Positions 17,513 to 25,862 of a DNA stretch of 33,260 bases are shown one piece after another (positions within the stretch are counted from its first letter, which is position 1; each line of letters starts with the position of its first letter). Source of the stretch: Paludibacteraceae bacterium (GTDB lineage Bacteria; Bacteroidota; Bacteroidia; Bacteroidales; Paludibacteraceae); the NCBI GenBank assembly GCA_017450685.1, contig JAFSTB010000018.1, positions 1 to 33,260 of the forward strand, written 5' to 3'. The notes beneath the pieces are model-generated. The model was not told the DNA's origin and searched no databases. It saw only the letters and a program-made list of their open reading frames with translations. Position numbers and translations under genes: made by a program.

Positions 17513-18859
17513 ATGAAGTATTTTCTTGCTATAATAGGTGGCGGTCCTGCCGGTTATACCGCCGCTGCCGAAGCCTCTAAGAAAGGCAAAGATGTTGTTC
17601 TCTTTGAGCAAAATACTTTGGGTGGCACCTGCCTTAATGTAGGATGCATACCCACCAAGACACTGCTCTATAGTGCCAAACAGTACTATAATGCCACTCA
17701 CGCCGACAAGTATGGCATCAAAGCCACTGAAGTGAGTTTCGACTATCAGAAGATAGCACAGCGCAAACAAAAAGTGGTGCGTAAGTTGGTGGCAGGTATC
17801 AAACAGAAACTCAATAACGACCATTGTACGGTGGTTAGTGGAATGGCTTTCGTGGTCAGCCGAACAGACGATACCGTTGTTATCGCTTGCGGCGAACAGC
17901 AGTACGAAGCCGAAAACCTGCTCATCTGCACCGGCTCGTCCAACTTCGTTCCACCCATACGCGGAGTGCAAGACAATACAGCAGTATGGGACTCTACATC
18001 AGCCCTCGCCGCCAATACCCTTCCACAGTCGATGATAATAGTGGGTGGCGGTGTGATAGGTATGGAGTTCGCTACTCTCTATCACGAGTTCGGTGTGCCG
18101 GTGACGGTCATTGAAGCCATGCCCAATATACTGCCTAACCTCGACCAAGAGGTGGTGAAGATCCTGCGCGACAAATACGAAAAAGCCGGCATACGTATTC
18201 TGACCTCCACTAAGGTGATGTCGCTCAACCAAAACCAAGTGACGGCACAGACCTCTGAAGGTGAGACACTGACTCTCGAAGCCGAACATATACTCATCAG
18301 TGTAGGTCGTCGCCCTAACCTTGACGGTTTGGAAGCACTGGACGGATTGGAGTTTACGCGCAAAGGTATCAACGTGGACGAAGGTATGCGCACCAACCTG
18401 CCTAACGTATATGCAGCAGGCGATATAACCGGCAAGATAATGCTTGCACATGTGGCTTCCCGACAAGCCGAAGTGGCAGTGAACCGTATGCTCAAAACCA
18501 TTCCCGTTCAACGCATAGCCTATAACGCTATCCCATCCGTGGTCTATACTAATCCCGAGATTGCTTCTGTGGGTCTAACCGAACAGGACGCAGCCGACAT
18601 ACCGCACGAAGTGCGCACTATGCCGATGACCTTCTCCGGTAGGTTCGTGGCTGAAAATGAAGCCGAAACAGGTCTGTGCAAGATGCTCGTGGATAGTAAA
18701 CATAACACCGTCCTCGGTGTACATATGATTGGTAACCCTTGCTCAGAATTTGTGGCAGCAGCCTCTTTCGCCGTCAGAATGGGATACACCGTTGACGAAT
18801 GTAAGCAAGTGGTCTTCCCACACCCCACCGTAAGCGAGATACTAAAAGAGATATTATGA
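17513..18859 (+). CDS. lpdA: Dihydrolipoyl dehydrogenase
   Basis: A 448-residue FAD-dependent disulfide oxidoreductase, the E3 subunit of 2-oxo acid dehydrogenase or glycine cleavage complexes; it reoxidises dihydrolipoamide with NAD+. The FAD-binding GGGPAGYTAA is at residues 9-18, and the redox pair Cys40/Cys45 is in GGTCLNVGCIPTK. The NAD-binding GGGVIGMEFA and the C-terminal active site His437-x4-Glu442 (HPTVSE) are present. I chose the ATG at 17513; a TTG six bases upstream is in frame but unlikely. No E1, E2 or lipoate genes are nearby, so its partner complex is unknown. The stop overlaps the NUDIX start by four bases (ATGA). Confidence 0.93.
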   Translation: MKYFLAIIGGGPAGYTAAAEASKKGKDVVLFEQNTLGGTCLNVGCIPTKTLLYSAKQYYNATHADKYGIKATEVSFDYQKIAQRKQKVVRKLVAGIKQKLNNDHCTVVSGMAFVVSRTDDTVVIACGEQQYEAENLLICTGSSNFVPPIRGVQDNTAVWDSTSALAANTLPQSMIIVGGGVIGMEFATLYHEFGVPVTVIEAMPNILPNLDQEVVKILRDKYEKAGIRILTSTKVMSLNQNQVTAQTSEGETLTLEAEHILISVGRRPNLDGLEALDGLEFTRKGINVDEGMRTNLPNVYAAGDITGKIMLAHVASRQAEVAVNRMLKTIPVQRIAYNAIPSVVYTNPEIASVGLTEQDAADIPHEVRTMPMTFSGRFVAENEAETGLCKMLVDSKHNTVLGVHMIGNPCSEFVAAASFAVRMGYTVDECKQVVFPHPTVSEILKEIL

Positions 18860-19470
18860 TACCGCATATCATCCACCGTCCGTGGCGAGTGTTGCAGTCA
18901 AAACATATACTCTCCTTAGGTCAATGGCTCTCCGTCAGACAAGAGGAAGTGGAACTGCCCAACGGCAATCGTATCCCCACGTGGTTCATCCTCGAATTCC
19001 CCAACTGGGTCAATGTCATTGCCATAACCAAAGACGGGCAAATGGTGATGGAAGACCAATATAGGCATGCCTTGGGACAAACACATATGGAGATATGTGC
19101 CGGTGTAATAGAAAAAGATGAGACACCATTAGAAGCCGCCAAACGCGAACTCTTGGAAGAGACAGGCTTTGGCGGTGGACAATGGCAAGAGTTGATGGTG
19201 CTGTCGCCTAACCCTACTAATCACAATAACCTCAGTTACACCTTCTTGGCAACCGATGTGGAACGACTCACCGACCAACACCAAGAGCTGACTGAAGACA
19301 TACACATCCACCTTATGGACCCATGCGAGGTGAAACAACTGCTCGAACAAGGCGACATCATTCAAGCCTTGCACGCAGCACCGCTTTGGAAATACTTCGC
19401 TACACATCCAGTTGAGATGCCTGCAAACAAAGCAAACAACGAGATGCCTGCAAACAAAGCAAACAATTAG
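18856..19470 (+). CDS. NUDIX hydrolase (ADP-sugar pyrophosphatase-like)
   Basis: A 204-residue NUDIX protein that should cleave a nucleoside diphosphate linked to another group. The Nudix box is complete: Gly83, Glu89 and REUxEExGU (RELLEETGF, 97-105). Text upstream of the box (WFILEFPNWVNVIAITKDGQ, then QYRHALGQTHMEI) is closest to the ADP-ribose/ADP-sugar pyrophosphatase group, but substrate cannot be fixed. Its ATG overlaps the lpdA stop as ATGA, implying translational coupling. The C-terminus ends in a duplicated nine-residue unit (EMPANKANN twice), absent from typical family members. Confidence 0.9.
   Translation: MIPHIIHRPWRVLQSKHILSLGQWLSVRQEEVELPNGNRIPTWFILEFPNWVNVIAITKDGQMVMEDQYRHALGQTHMEICAGVIEKDETPLEAAKRELLEETGFGGGQWQELMVLSPNPTNHNNLSYTFLATDVERLTDQHQELTEDIHIHLMDPCEVKQLLEQGDIIQALHAAPLWKYFATHPVEMPANKANNEMPANKANN
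19414..19467 (+). repeat. 27-bp tandem duplication at the end of the NUDIX gene
   Basis: Two 27-base units (19414-19440 and 19441-19467) are identical except for the final base. Each encodes EMPANKANN, so the reading frame is kept, and the stop codon follows directly. Confidence 0.97.
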
Positions 19471-19555
19471 TGGAAAAGAGTAGATGCGATGCAAAATAAA
19501 ACGCTCTCATTAACAGAGAGAAACTAAGGAATATAACATTTTTTTTACTTTTCTT

Positions 19556-19586
19556 TTTGCAGTATCAAATTTTCGCCGTACCTTTG
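19556..19586 (+). promoter_or_regulatory. Promoter of tRNA-Pro(GGG)
   Basis: TTTG (19556-19559), then 19 bases, then TACCTTTG (19579-19586) matches the Bacteroidota -33/-7 consensus. The tRNA starts 20 bases further on. Confidence 0.8.
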
Positions 19587-19606
19587 CGCCCGCTAATCGG
19601 AAAAAT

Positions 19607-19680
19607 CGGGATGTGGCGCAGTCCGGTAGCGCAACGGTCTGGGGGACCGGAGGTCGCAAGTTCAAATCTTGTCATCCCGA
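19607..19680 (+). tRNA. tRNA-Pro, anticodon GGG
   Basis: The acceptor stem is CGGGATG with CATCCCG, the D-arm is GCGC-paired, and the anticodon loop CTGGGGG has anticodon GGG at 19641-19643, which reads CCC and CCT proline codons. The T-arm is GCAAG-TTCAAAT-CTTGT. The discriminator is A and no CCA is encoded. The top pair of the anticodon stem is an A-G mismatch. It has its own promoter and terminator, so it forms a single-gene unit. Confidence 0.94.
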
Positions 19681-19687
19681 CAAAAAG

Positions 19688-19718
19688 GGTTTCTACCGGA
19701 AAAGTAGAAACCTTTTTT
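19688..19718 (+). terminator. Intrinsic terminator of tRNA-Pro(GGG)
   Basis: A nine-base-pair stem (GGTTTCTAC at 19688-19696, GTAGAAACC at 19704-19712) is followed by six T (19713-19718), a textbook rho-independent terminator just after the tRNA. Confidence 0.92.
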
Positions 19719-19752
19719 ACATACTATGGTCAATCTTTACTAATGTTACGCT

Positions 19753-20376
19753 ATGAAAGTATTACTCATCAACGGTTCGCCGCGCAAGAACGGCAACACA
19801 TTTATTGCCCTAAGTGAAATATCCAAGACACTCCAAGCCGAGAACATCGACTCTGAGATTGTTTGGATAGGCAACAAACCTATACGTGGTTGTGTTGCTT
19901 GCGGCACTTGCAAAGTGAAAAACAACGGTCGCTGCGTTTTCGATGACGATGTGTGCAACTCCATCTCCGAGAAGTTTGCACAGGCTGATGGCTTCGTTTT
20001 CGGTTCGCCTGTCTATTACGGTCAGCCTAACGGAGCACTCCTCGCTATTATGCAACGCGCTTTCTTCTCTAATGGTGCTTATGTGCAAAACAAACCTGCT
20101 GCAGTGGTTACTGTCTGTCGCCGTGGTGGTGCCACTGCCGCTTTCGAAGCACTGCAGATGCCTCTGCAAATGATGAATATGCCACTTGCCACTTCTCAGT
20201 ATTGGAATATAGCCTATGGACGCGAAGCAGGACAAGCACAGCAAGATACCGAAGGTATGCAGACTATGCGTACACTGGCTCATAACCTCGCCTGGATGAT
20301 AAGAGGACTGAGAGGCGACAACGCACCACAACTGCCTCAACGAGAGGAATGGCAACCAATGAACTTTATAAGATAA
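19753..20376 (+). CDS. Flavodoxin-fold NAD(P)H-dependent oxidoreductase
   Basis: A 207-residue flavoprotein of the NADPH-dependent FMN reductase/iron-sulfur flavoprotein group. The FMN phosphate-binding loop is GSPRKNGNT (residues 8-16). A cysteine cluster CVACGTCKVKNNGRC follows at about 47-61, and FGSPVYYGQPNGAL contacts flavin in relatives. The cysteine cluster resembles that of iron-sulfur flavoproteins; whether it binds a 4Fe-4S cluster here is uncertain. Relatives reduce quinones, nitro-compounds or azo bonds; the true substrate is unknown. It stands alone between the tRNA-Pro terminator and a convergent tRNA-Glu. Confidence 0.87.
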   Translation: MKVLLINGSPRKNGNTFIALSEISKTLQAENIDSEIVWIGNKPIRGCVACGTCKVKNNGRCVFDDDVCNSISEKFAQADGFVFGSPVYYGQPNGALLAIMQRAFFSNGAYVQNKPAAVVTVCRRGGATAAFEALQMPLQMMNMPLATSQYWNIAYGREAGQAQQDTEGMQTMRTLAHNLAWMIRGLRGDNAPQLPQREEWQPMNFIR

Positions 20377-20420
20377 GGTGAAGGATAAGTATAAGGTGAA
20401 ATACTTATTATGAAAAACTC

Positions 20421-20443
20421 AGCCCGCTGATTATCAGCGGGCT
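20421..20443. terminator. Bidirectional terminator between the oxidoreductase gene and tRNA-Glu
   Basis: A perfect ten-base-pair stem (AGCCCGCTGA at 20421-20430, TCAGCGGGCT at 20434-20443) with a three-base loop separates two convergent units. On the minus strand it is followed by GAGTTTTT, fitting termination of the tRNA. Confidence 0.88.
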
Positions 20444-20446
20444 TTG

Positions 20447-20519
20447 TAGTGCTACCCGGACTCGAACCGGGGTTTACGGCGTGAGAGGCCGTTGTCCTAG
20501 GCCACTAGACGATAGCACC
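20447..20519 (-). tRNA. tRNA-Glu, anticodon CTC
   Basis: On the minus strand the fold has a seven-pair acceptor stem (GGTGCTA with TAGCACT, including one G-T pair), a D-arm matching the tRNA-Glu pattern (GTCTAGTGGCCTAGGAC), an anticodon stem ACGGC/GCCGT around CTCTCAC, and T-loop TTCGAGT. The anticodon CTC (20483-20485) reads GAG. No CCA is encoded. It has its own upstream promoter and downstream hairpin. Confidence 0.93.
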
Positions 20520-20568
20520 CAAACAAAACGTAATTTTAGGAAAGACTCTTTCTTTCCGAAAGCGGGTG

Positions 20569-20600
20569 CAAAGGTACGGCGATTTTTGTAAGTGTGCAAA
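20569..20600 (-). promoter_or_regulatory. Promoter of tRNA-Glu
   Basis: On the minus strand TTTG (20597-20600), 20 bases, then TACCTTTG (20569-20576) matches the Bacteroidota -33/-7 consensus; about 50 bases separate it from the tRNA. Confidence 0.78.
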
Positions 20601-20635
20601 TATATTAACAATTTTCTTCAAAAATATTTATTTTT

Positions 20636-20666
20636 TTTGCAATCTGCTTAATTATCATTACCTTTG
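20636..20666 (+). promoter_or_regulatory. Promoter of the sensor kinase-thyA-folA-yidC operon
   Basis: TTTG (20636-20639), 19 bases, then TACCTTTG (20659-20666) matches the Bacteroidota consensus. The kinase start codon is 54 bases downstream, and no other match is seen in the short gaps of the following genes. Confidence 0.78.
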
Positions 20667-20720
20667 TCGCGCTAATTATGTGACCGAAAATGATCAATTT
20701 TGCTAAATTGATTGCACACT

Positions 20721-21860
20721 ATGGCAAAAATGACACCGTCTTTTCGTATCTCTTTTAATCGTTTGGGTGCGGCAGCACTCTTGGTTGCCCTATGTATAGT
20801 GGTGGCTTCTGTGTTGTTTACCAATCATTTAGCGAGGCAGATGGCTGAAGAAGAGCAACGCATAATAGAGATTTGGGCGGAAGCCACAAGGCAGTTTATT
20901 GAGGCTGATGAAGGTACAGATATTGACTTTGTGTCGTCAATAATAGAGGACAACACCACTATTCCCGTTTATATGTTGGATAGTGAGGGTAAAGTGTTGA
21001 TGACCAGAAATGTGAAGCGTGCCGTTGATGATCCCACTTTGCTCAATGGTCCTATAGAAGTGTGGTTGGGCGATGAGGTGGTGCAATATATCTACTACGA
21101 TGAGTCGGAAGCCTTGCGTCAAATACGTATGTTGCCCTATGTGGAGTTTGGCGTTATACTGCTCTTTGTGCTGGTGGTTATCGTTACTATCTATACGGCT
21201 CAGCGCAGTGAGCAGAACCGCGTGTGGGCAGGCTTGAGTAAAGAGACGGCGCATCAGTTGGGTACACCTGTCTCATCGCTGATGGCTTGGCAGGAGTTGC
21301 TCAAAGAACGTTATCCCGACGATACTCTGTTGCCGCAGATGCAAGGTGATATCGACCGCCTGAAGGTGATAGCCGACCGATTCTCGAAGATTGGCAGTGA
21401 GCCCGAGTTGCACCCGGTTGTCGTGTTACCGATAGTGAGAAAGACCATCGAGTATATGCAGACACGTATTTCCAAACGTGTGGAGATAAGGTGCGAGTGG
21501 GACAGTGAGTACGACCAAAAGATGTGTATGCTATGTGAGCCTCTGTTTCAATGGGTGATAGAGAACCTCGTCAAGAACGCTGCCGATGCAATGAACGGTG
21601 CAGGGCAGATAACGGTGACGGCAGGTGTGGAGGAAGGCTCGGTGTGGGTGGATGTCAAGGATACAGGTTGCGGAATAAGCAGCGGTATGTACAAACGTAT
21701 CTTCTTACCTGGCTACTCCACCAAACAAAGAGGGTGGGGACTGGGTTTATCGCTATGCAAGAGAATAATAAACGGATACCATAAAGGTAGAATTTTTGTC
21801 AAGCAATCGCAAGTGGGTGTAGGTACCACTTTTCGTATAACACTACCTGTAACTAACTGA
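20721..21860 (+). CDS. Membrane sensor histidine kinase (orphan)
   Basis: A 379-residue kinase with two membrane segments (about 15-34 and 140-159) framing a small periplasmic sensor domain of about 100 residues. No HAMP domain is evident. The phospho-acceptor His178 lies in KETAHQLGTPVSSL, followed by the catalytic ATPase domain: N-box NLVKNAADAM, G1 DTGCGI and G2 GWGLGLSL. It should autophosphorylate and pass phosphate to a response regulator, but no regulator gene is nearby. I chose the ATG at 20721 over an in-frame TTG at 20712. The thyA gene starts nine bases after its stop, so both share a transcript. Confidence 0.92.
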   Translation: MAKMTPSFRISFNRLGAAALLVALCIVVASVLFTNHLARQMAEEEQRIIEIWAEATRQFIEADEGTDIDFVSSIIEDNTTIPVYMLDSEGKVLMTRNVKRAVDDPTLLNGPIEVWLGDEVVQYIYYDESEALRQIRMLPYVEFGVILLFVLVVIVTIYTAQRSEQNRVWAGLSKETAHQLGTPVSSLMAWQELLKERYPDDTLLPQMQGDIDRLKVIADRFSKIGSEPELHPVVVLPIVRKTIEYMQTRISKRVEIRCEWDSEYDQKMCMLCEPLFQWVIENLVKNAADAMNGAGQITVTAGVEEGSVWVDVKDTGCGISSGMYKRIFLPGYSTKQRGWGLGLSLCKRIINGYHKGRIFVKQSQVGVGTTFRITLPVTN

Positions 21861-21869
21861 TTAAAAGAA

Positions 21870-22664
21870 GTGAAACAGTATTTGGATTTATGTCGCTGCG
21901 TGTTGGCTGAAGGCGTGGAGAAGCACGATAGGACAGGTACGGGTACGTTGTCCGTCTTCGGTCACCAGATGCGTTTCCGTCTTGATGACGGCTTCCCGTT
22001 GCTCACTACAAAGAAACTGCACCTCAAGTCCATTATCTATGAGTTGTTGTGGTTCTTGCGCGGTGACACCAATATCCGATATCTCAACGACCACGGTGTC
22101 AGTATATGGGATGAATGGGCAGACGAGCGAGGTGAGTTAGGTCCCGTCTATGGTCATCAGTGGCGTTCGTGGCCTGACTATGACGGAGGAACGATTGACC
22201 AAATAAGCCGGTTAGTGGAGCAGATACGTACCAATCCTGATAGCCGCCGGTTGATGGTTAGTGCGTGGAACGTGGCTGAGGTGGAGAAGATGGCGTTGCC
22301 GCCATGCCATTGCTTATTTCAATTCTATGTGGCGAATGGCAGACTGAGTTTGCAACTCTATCAACGCAGTGCCGACATCTTTCTCGGAGTACCTTTCAAC
22401 ATCGCTTCCTACGCCTTGCTGCTACAGATGATGGCGCAGGTGACGGGATTGCAAGCAGGCGACTTTGTACATACGCTGGGCGATGCACATATCTATCTCA
22501 ATCATTTAGAGCAAGTGAAACTGCAACTGACTCGCGAACCGCGTATGTTGCCGCAGATGCAGCTCAATAAGGGAAGGAAAGAGATAACCGACTTTCAGTA
22601 CGAGGACTTTACCATCGTAGGGTATGACCCGCATCCGCATATAGCAGGGAAAGTGAGTGTTTAA
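21870..22664 (+). CDS. thyA: Thymidylate synthase
   Basis: A 264-residue enzyme making dTMP from dUMP with 5,10-methylene-tetrahydrofolate. The nucleophile Cys146 is in [12 protein letters not shown] and the folate/dUMP site text [20 protein letters not shown] is intact. Length equals E. coli ThyA. The start codon is GTG at 21870, supported by the N-terminus [15 protein letters not shown] lining up with the family. It is followed after 22 bases by folA, which regenerates tetrahydrofolate from the dihydrofolate it makes. Confidence 0.98.
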   Translation: MKQYLDLCRCVLAEGVEKHDRTGTGTLSVFGHQMRFRLDDGFPLLTTKKLHLKSIIYELLWFLRGDTNIRYLNDHGVSIWDEWADERGELGPVYGHQWRSWPDYDGGTIDQISRLVEQIRTNPDSRRLMVSAWNVAEVEKMALPPCHCLFQFYVANGRLSLQLYQRSADIFLGVPFNIASYALLLQMMAQVTGLQAGDFVHTLGDAHIYLNHLEQVKLQLTREPRMLPQMQLNKGRKEITDFQYEDFTIVGYDPHPHIAGKVSV

Positions 22665-22686
22665 GTAAACAGATAAAATTACATAT

Positions 22687-23181
22687 ATGCTAAATATTAT
22701 TGTTGCCATAGATGAGAATAATGCCATTGGTCGTCAGGGTGAGTTGTTATGCCATTTGCCTGCTGACCTTCAGCATTTTAAAGCTATCACAACCGGTCAT
22801 ACGGTGTTGATGGGTGAGCGCACTTGGCTCTCCTTACCGCATCGTCCGTTGCCGCATCGCCGCAATATAGTGCTTACGGATAGAGTAAGTGAGACCTTTG
22901 ACGGGGCTATCACAGTGTATGACTTACAAGAGGCTCTGCGGTTAGCCAATGAAGAGGAAGAGGCTTTTGTTATTGGTGGCGGTATGGTCTATAGACAATG
23001 TATCGCTTGGGCTGACCGACTGTATATCACACACATACATCACACTTGGCACGATGCTGACACTTTCTTCCCGGAGATATTACCCTCGTGTTGGTCGGAA
23101 GTAAAAAGGGAAGAGTTCGCTGCTGATGACAACAATCCTTATGATTTCTCTTTCGTTACCTACGAAAGGAAAAAGGCATAA
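22687..23181 (+). CDS. folA: Dihydrofolate reductase
   Basis: A 164-residue NADPH-dependent enzyme reducing dihydrofolate to tetrahydrofolate. Family features are IVAIDENNAIGRQGELLCHLPADLQHF (active-site loop and acidic Asp27 region), GHTVLMGERTWLSLP (cofactor binding) and VIGGGMVYRQCI. Length is typical of bacterial chromosomal enzymes. It sits directly after thyA, the usual pairing, and 27 bases before yidC. It is the trimethoprim target; the resistance state cannot be judged here. Confidence 0.97.
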   Translation: MLNIIVAIDENNAIGRQGELLCHLPADLQHFKAITTGHTVLMGERTWLSLPHRPLPHRRNIVLTDRVSETFDGAITVYDLQEALRLANEEEEAFVIGGGMVYRQCIAWADRLYITHIHHTWHDADTFFPEILPSCWSEVKREEFAADDNNPYDFSFVTYERKKA

Positions 23182-23208
23182 TTTTAATAAGACAAATAAA
23201 ATTTCTTA

Positions 23209-25128
23209 ATGATGGATAAAAATACGTGGATAGGCTTTTTCTTGATGGCCGTTATTATCTTTGGTTTTTCTTTTTTCAACCGTCCGAAGGCTCCTACAGC
23301 AGAGCAGTTGGAGCAACGCAGGCATATACAGGACAGTATAGCATTGGCTGAACAGATAGAGAAAGAAGCCCAAACATTGTCCGATCTTATACAAAACGGA
23401 TTAAACGAGCAGGCAAATGATACTGCCGTGGCAAATGTAGGGGAGCAGTTGAAAAATGTATATGCTGCATTTGCCGTTTCGGCACAGGGTGTCAATGGCG
23501 AGGAGACATTGGAGAACAGTCGTCTCAAACTACATTTCGATTACCAAGGCGGACGTGTGTCAAGAGTGGAACTGAAAGAGTATAAGGCTTATGGCGATAC
23601 CGTCAATATGCTTAATCTCTTCCGTGGCGATGAGTCAGATATGAGTTTCACTCTGATTACTCAGAACAACCGTATCGTCTCAACTCGCAATCTTTTCTTC
23701 ACCCCTGTGAAGGTTAACGACAGCACACTGATAATGCGTCTGCTTACTGAGGTGGACGGCGCATGGCTCGATTTTGTATATACCTTGCCTGAAAATGAGT
23801 ATATGCTCTCATTCAAGATTGTTCCGCATAATATGCAGCAGGTGTTGGCACAGAATATCAATTCGTTGGAGATGCGTTGGGAGCAAAAAATCCCTCAACA
23901 AGAACGCGGACGCAAGTTTGAAGAGAGATATGCACAACTGCAATATATGCTCGTCGGCGGCGATATGGAGAAACTGAGCGAGAGCAAGTCCGACATAAAA
24001 AAAGAGTCGGCTCGCGTCAGATGGATTGGGTATAAGGATCAATTCTTCTCAACTGTGTTAATCGCAGACGATGCCTTCTCTTCTTCCGTTTTTGAGTCCA
24101 AACCGCAGAATAAATATTCAGGCTATATCAAAGAGTATCAAACCCAAACGAGCGTCGATTTTGACTTGTCCGGCCAGACAACCACAGGCTTCCGTTTCTA
24201 TTTCGGACCTAATCATTACAACACCCTCCGTGCTTACGACAAAGGACTGGAAGGAGAACAGAAATTGCACCTGAAAGAGTTGGTTCCGTTAGGATGGAAG
24301 ATAGTGGCATGGATAAACAAGATATTGGTTATCCCGATGTTCGATTTATTCTCGTCTTGGGGACTGCATATAGGCGTTATCATCTTGCTTATGACATTGG
24401 TTATCAAGTTGATTATCTTGCCCTTTGTGTTCGCTTCGTATAAGTCGAGTGCCAAGATGCGCGTGTTGCGTCCGCAGTTGGACGAGATCAATCAGAAATA
24501 CCCGCCGGAGAAGATGCAGGAGCGTCAGCAGGCTACTATGGCGTTGTACCAACGTGCCGGTGTGAGCCCTATGTCAGGCTGTCTGCCTATGCTGTTCCAG
24601 TTCCCCGTACTGATGGCAATGTTCTGGTTCTTCCCCACTGCTATTGAGTTGCGCGGACAGTCGTTATGGTGGGCTGAAGACCTCAGCACCTATGACGCTA
24701 TCTTGTCTTGGGGCTATCATATACCGTTGCTCGGCGACCATCTGAGCCTCTTCTGCTTACTGATGACGGTGGCAAACTTCGGCTACACCTTTATCACTAT
24801 GCAACAACAAGCAATGGACCCTAATATGAAGTTTATGAAGTACATGATGTATCTTATGCCGCTCATGTTCCTCTTCATCTTCAATGACTACGCCGCAGGT
24901 TTGAGTTACTACTATCTGCTTTCTCTCGGTTTCACCATCCTGCAAACAATGCTTTTCCGTTGGTCTATCGACGATAAGAAATTGCTCCGCCAGATGGAAG
25001 AGAACGCAAAAAAGAATGCCAATAAACCACAGAAATCCGGTTTTATGGCTCGCTTGGAGGCTATGCAACGCGAACAACAACGCTTGGCACGTGAAAGAGC
25101 AAAAGAACAAGCAAAAAAATATAGATAA
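23209..25128 (+). CDS. yidC: Membrane protein insertase YidC
   Basis: A 639-residue inner-membrane insertase of the long Gram-negative type. It has an N-terminal membrane anchor (about 7-22), a large periplasmic beta-sandwich domain (to about 350), then the conserved membrane core: HIGVIILLMTLVIKLIILPFV, a cytoplasmic hairpin (KMRVLRPQLDEINQKYPPEKMQERQ, then the AGVSPMSGCLPMLFQFPVL segment) and three further segments. The C-terminal tail is very basic (RARE-like repeats of R, K, Q), suiting ribosome contact. It works with or without SecYEG and with FtsY, encoded two genes downstream. Either of two adjacent ATGs (23209, 23212) may start it. Confidence 0.97.
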   Translation: MMDKNTWIGFFLMAVIIFGFSFFNRPKAPTAEQLEQRRHIQDSIALAEQIEKEAQTLSDLIQNGLNEQANDTAVANVGEQLKNVYAAFAVSAQGVNGEETLENSRLKLHFDYQGGRVSRVELKEYKAYGDTVNMLNLFRGDESDMSFTLITQNNRIVSTRNLFFTPVKVNDSTLIMRLLTEVDGAWLDFVYTLPENEYMLSFKIVPHNMQQVLAQNINSLEMRWEQKIPQQERGRKFEERYAQLQYMLVGGDMEKLSESKSDIKKESARVRWIGYKDQFFSTVLIADDAFSSSVFESKPQNKYSGYIKEYQTQTSVDFDLSGQTTTGFRFYFGPNHYNTLRAYDKGLEGEQKLHLKELVPLGWKIVAWINKILVIPMFDLFSSWGLHIGVIILLMTLVIKLIILPFVFASYKSSAKMRVLRPQLDEINQKYPPEKMQERQQATMALYQRAGVSPMSGCLPMLFQFPVLMAMFWFFPTAIELRGQSLWWAEDLSTYDAILSWGYHIPLLGDHLSLFCLLMTVANFGYTFITMQQQAMDPNMKFMKYMMYLMPLMFLFIFNDYAAGLSYYYLLSLGFTILQTMLFRWSIDDKKLLRQMEENAKKNANKPQKSGFMARLEAMQREQQRLARERAKEQAKKYR

Positions 25129-25163
25129 AGAGTTACTAACTGATTGATAAAATTGTTATTATT

Positions 25164-25856
25164 ATGAAGAACAATCAATTTATGGCAGCCGCCGTTATAG
25201 GCTTAGGCTTGGTTTTGTCTGCTTGGATATTGTCAGGCGGATTGACAAAGATTGCATTCAAAGACAGGTCGGTAACAGTCAAAGGTTTAGCCACTGCCGA
25301 TGTGAAAGCCGACTATGCCGTCTTCCCTATTGACTATAAGGTGTTAAGCAACGATCTGGTAGCATTGCAAAACGAGTCGGACAGAGTGATGAAAGTGATT
25401 AAAGCGACACTTATTGCCAAAGGCTTCGAAGCAAATGATATAAGTGAAGGCAAAGTGACGGTTAATGACCAATGGACTGATTATTATTCCGAGCGACGCC
25501 CCGAGATGCATTATTCACTTGAAGCATCCATCGTAGTCAGTACCGAAAAAGTGGATTTAGTGGCTGAAAACCTGAACCTTACTTCCGAACTGCTCAGTAA
25601 AGGTATCATCGTTAGTATCAATCAATGGAGCATTGATTATCAGTATAACGGACTATCCGACCTCAAACCGCAGATGATAGAAGAAGCCACACGCAATGCA
25701 CGTGCCGTGGCAAAGAAGTTTGCAGAAGACTCCAAAAGCAAGTTAGGCGGCATTCGCCGAGCCAATCAAGGGCAGTTCTCAGTCGAAAGCGACGAGTATC
25801 AACCCTGGATTAAGCATGTGAGAGTAGTAACAACAGTTGATTATTTCCTGAATTGA
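25164..25856 (+). CDS. SIMPL (DUF541) domain-containing envelope protein
   Basis: A 230-residue protein with an N-terminal membrane segment or uncleaved signal (AAAVIGLGLVLSAWILSGGL) and a SIMPL/DUF541 domain. Family text includes RSVTVKGLATADVKADYAVFPIDYK, EASIVVSTEKVDLVAENL and EEATRNARAVAKKFAEDSKSKLGGIRRANQG. SIMPL proteins occur in the periplasm or outer membrane; their job is not well defined. The gene is between yidC (35 bases) and ftsY (6 bases), so it is probably co-transcribed with them. Confidence 0.88.
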   Translation: MKNNQFMAAAVIGLGLVLSAWILSGGLTKIAFKDRSVTVKGLATADVKADYAVFPIDYKVLSNDLVALQNESDRVMKVIKATLIAKGFEANDISEGKVTVNDQWTDYYSERRPEMHYSLEASIVVSTEKVDLVAENLNLTSELLSKGIIVSINQWSIDYQYNGLSDLKPQMIEEATRNARAVAKKFAEDSKSKLGGIRRANQGQFSVESDEYQPWIKHVRVVTTVDYFLN

Positions 25857-25862
25857 TGTGAT

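Noticed and set aside
19504-19520. CTCTC/GAGAG hairpin after the NUDIX gene
   Set aside because: A five-pair stem with a seven-base loop, and the T-run lies about 20 bases further on, so it does not look like a working terminator.
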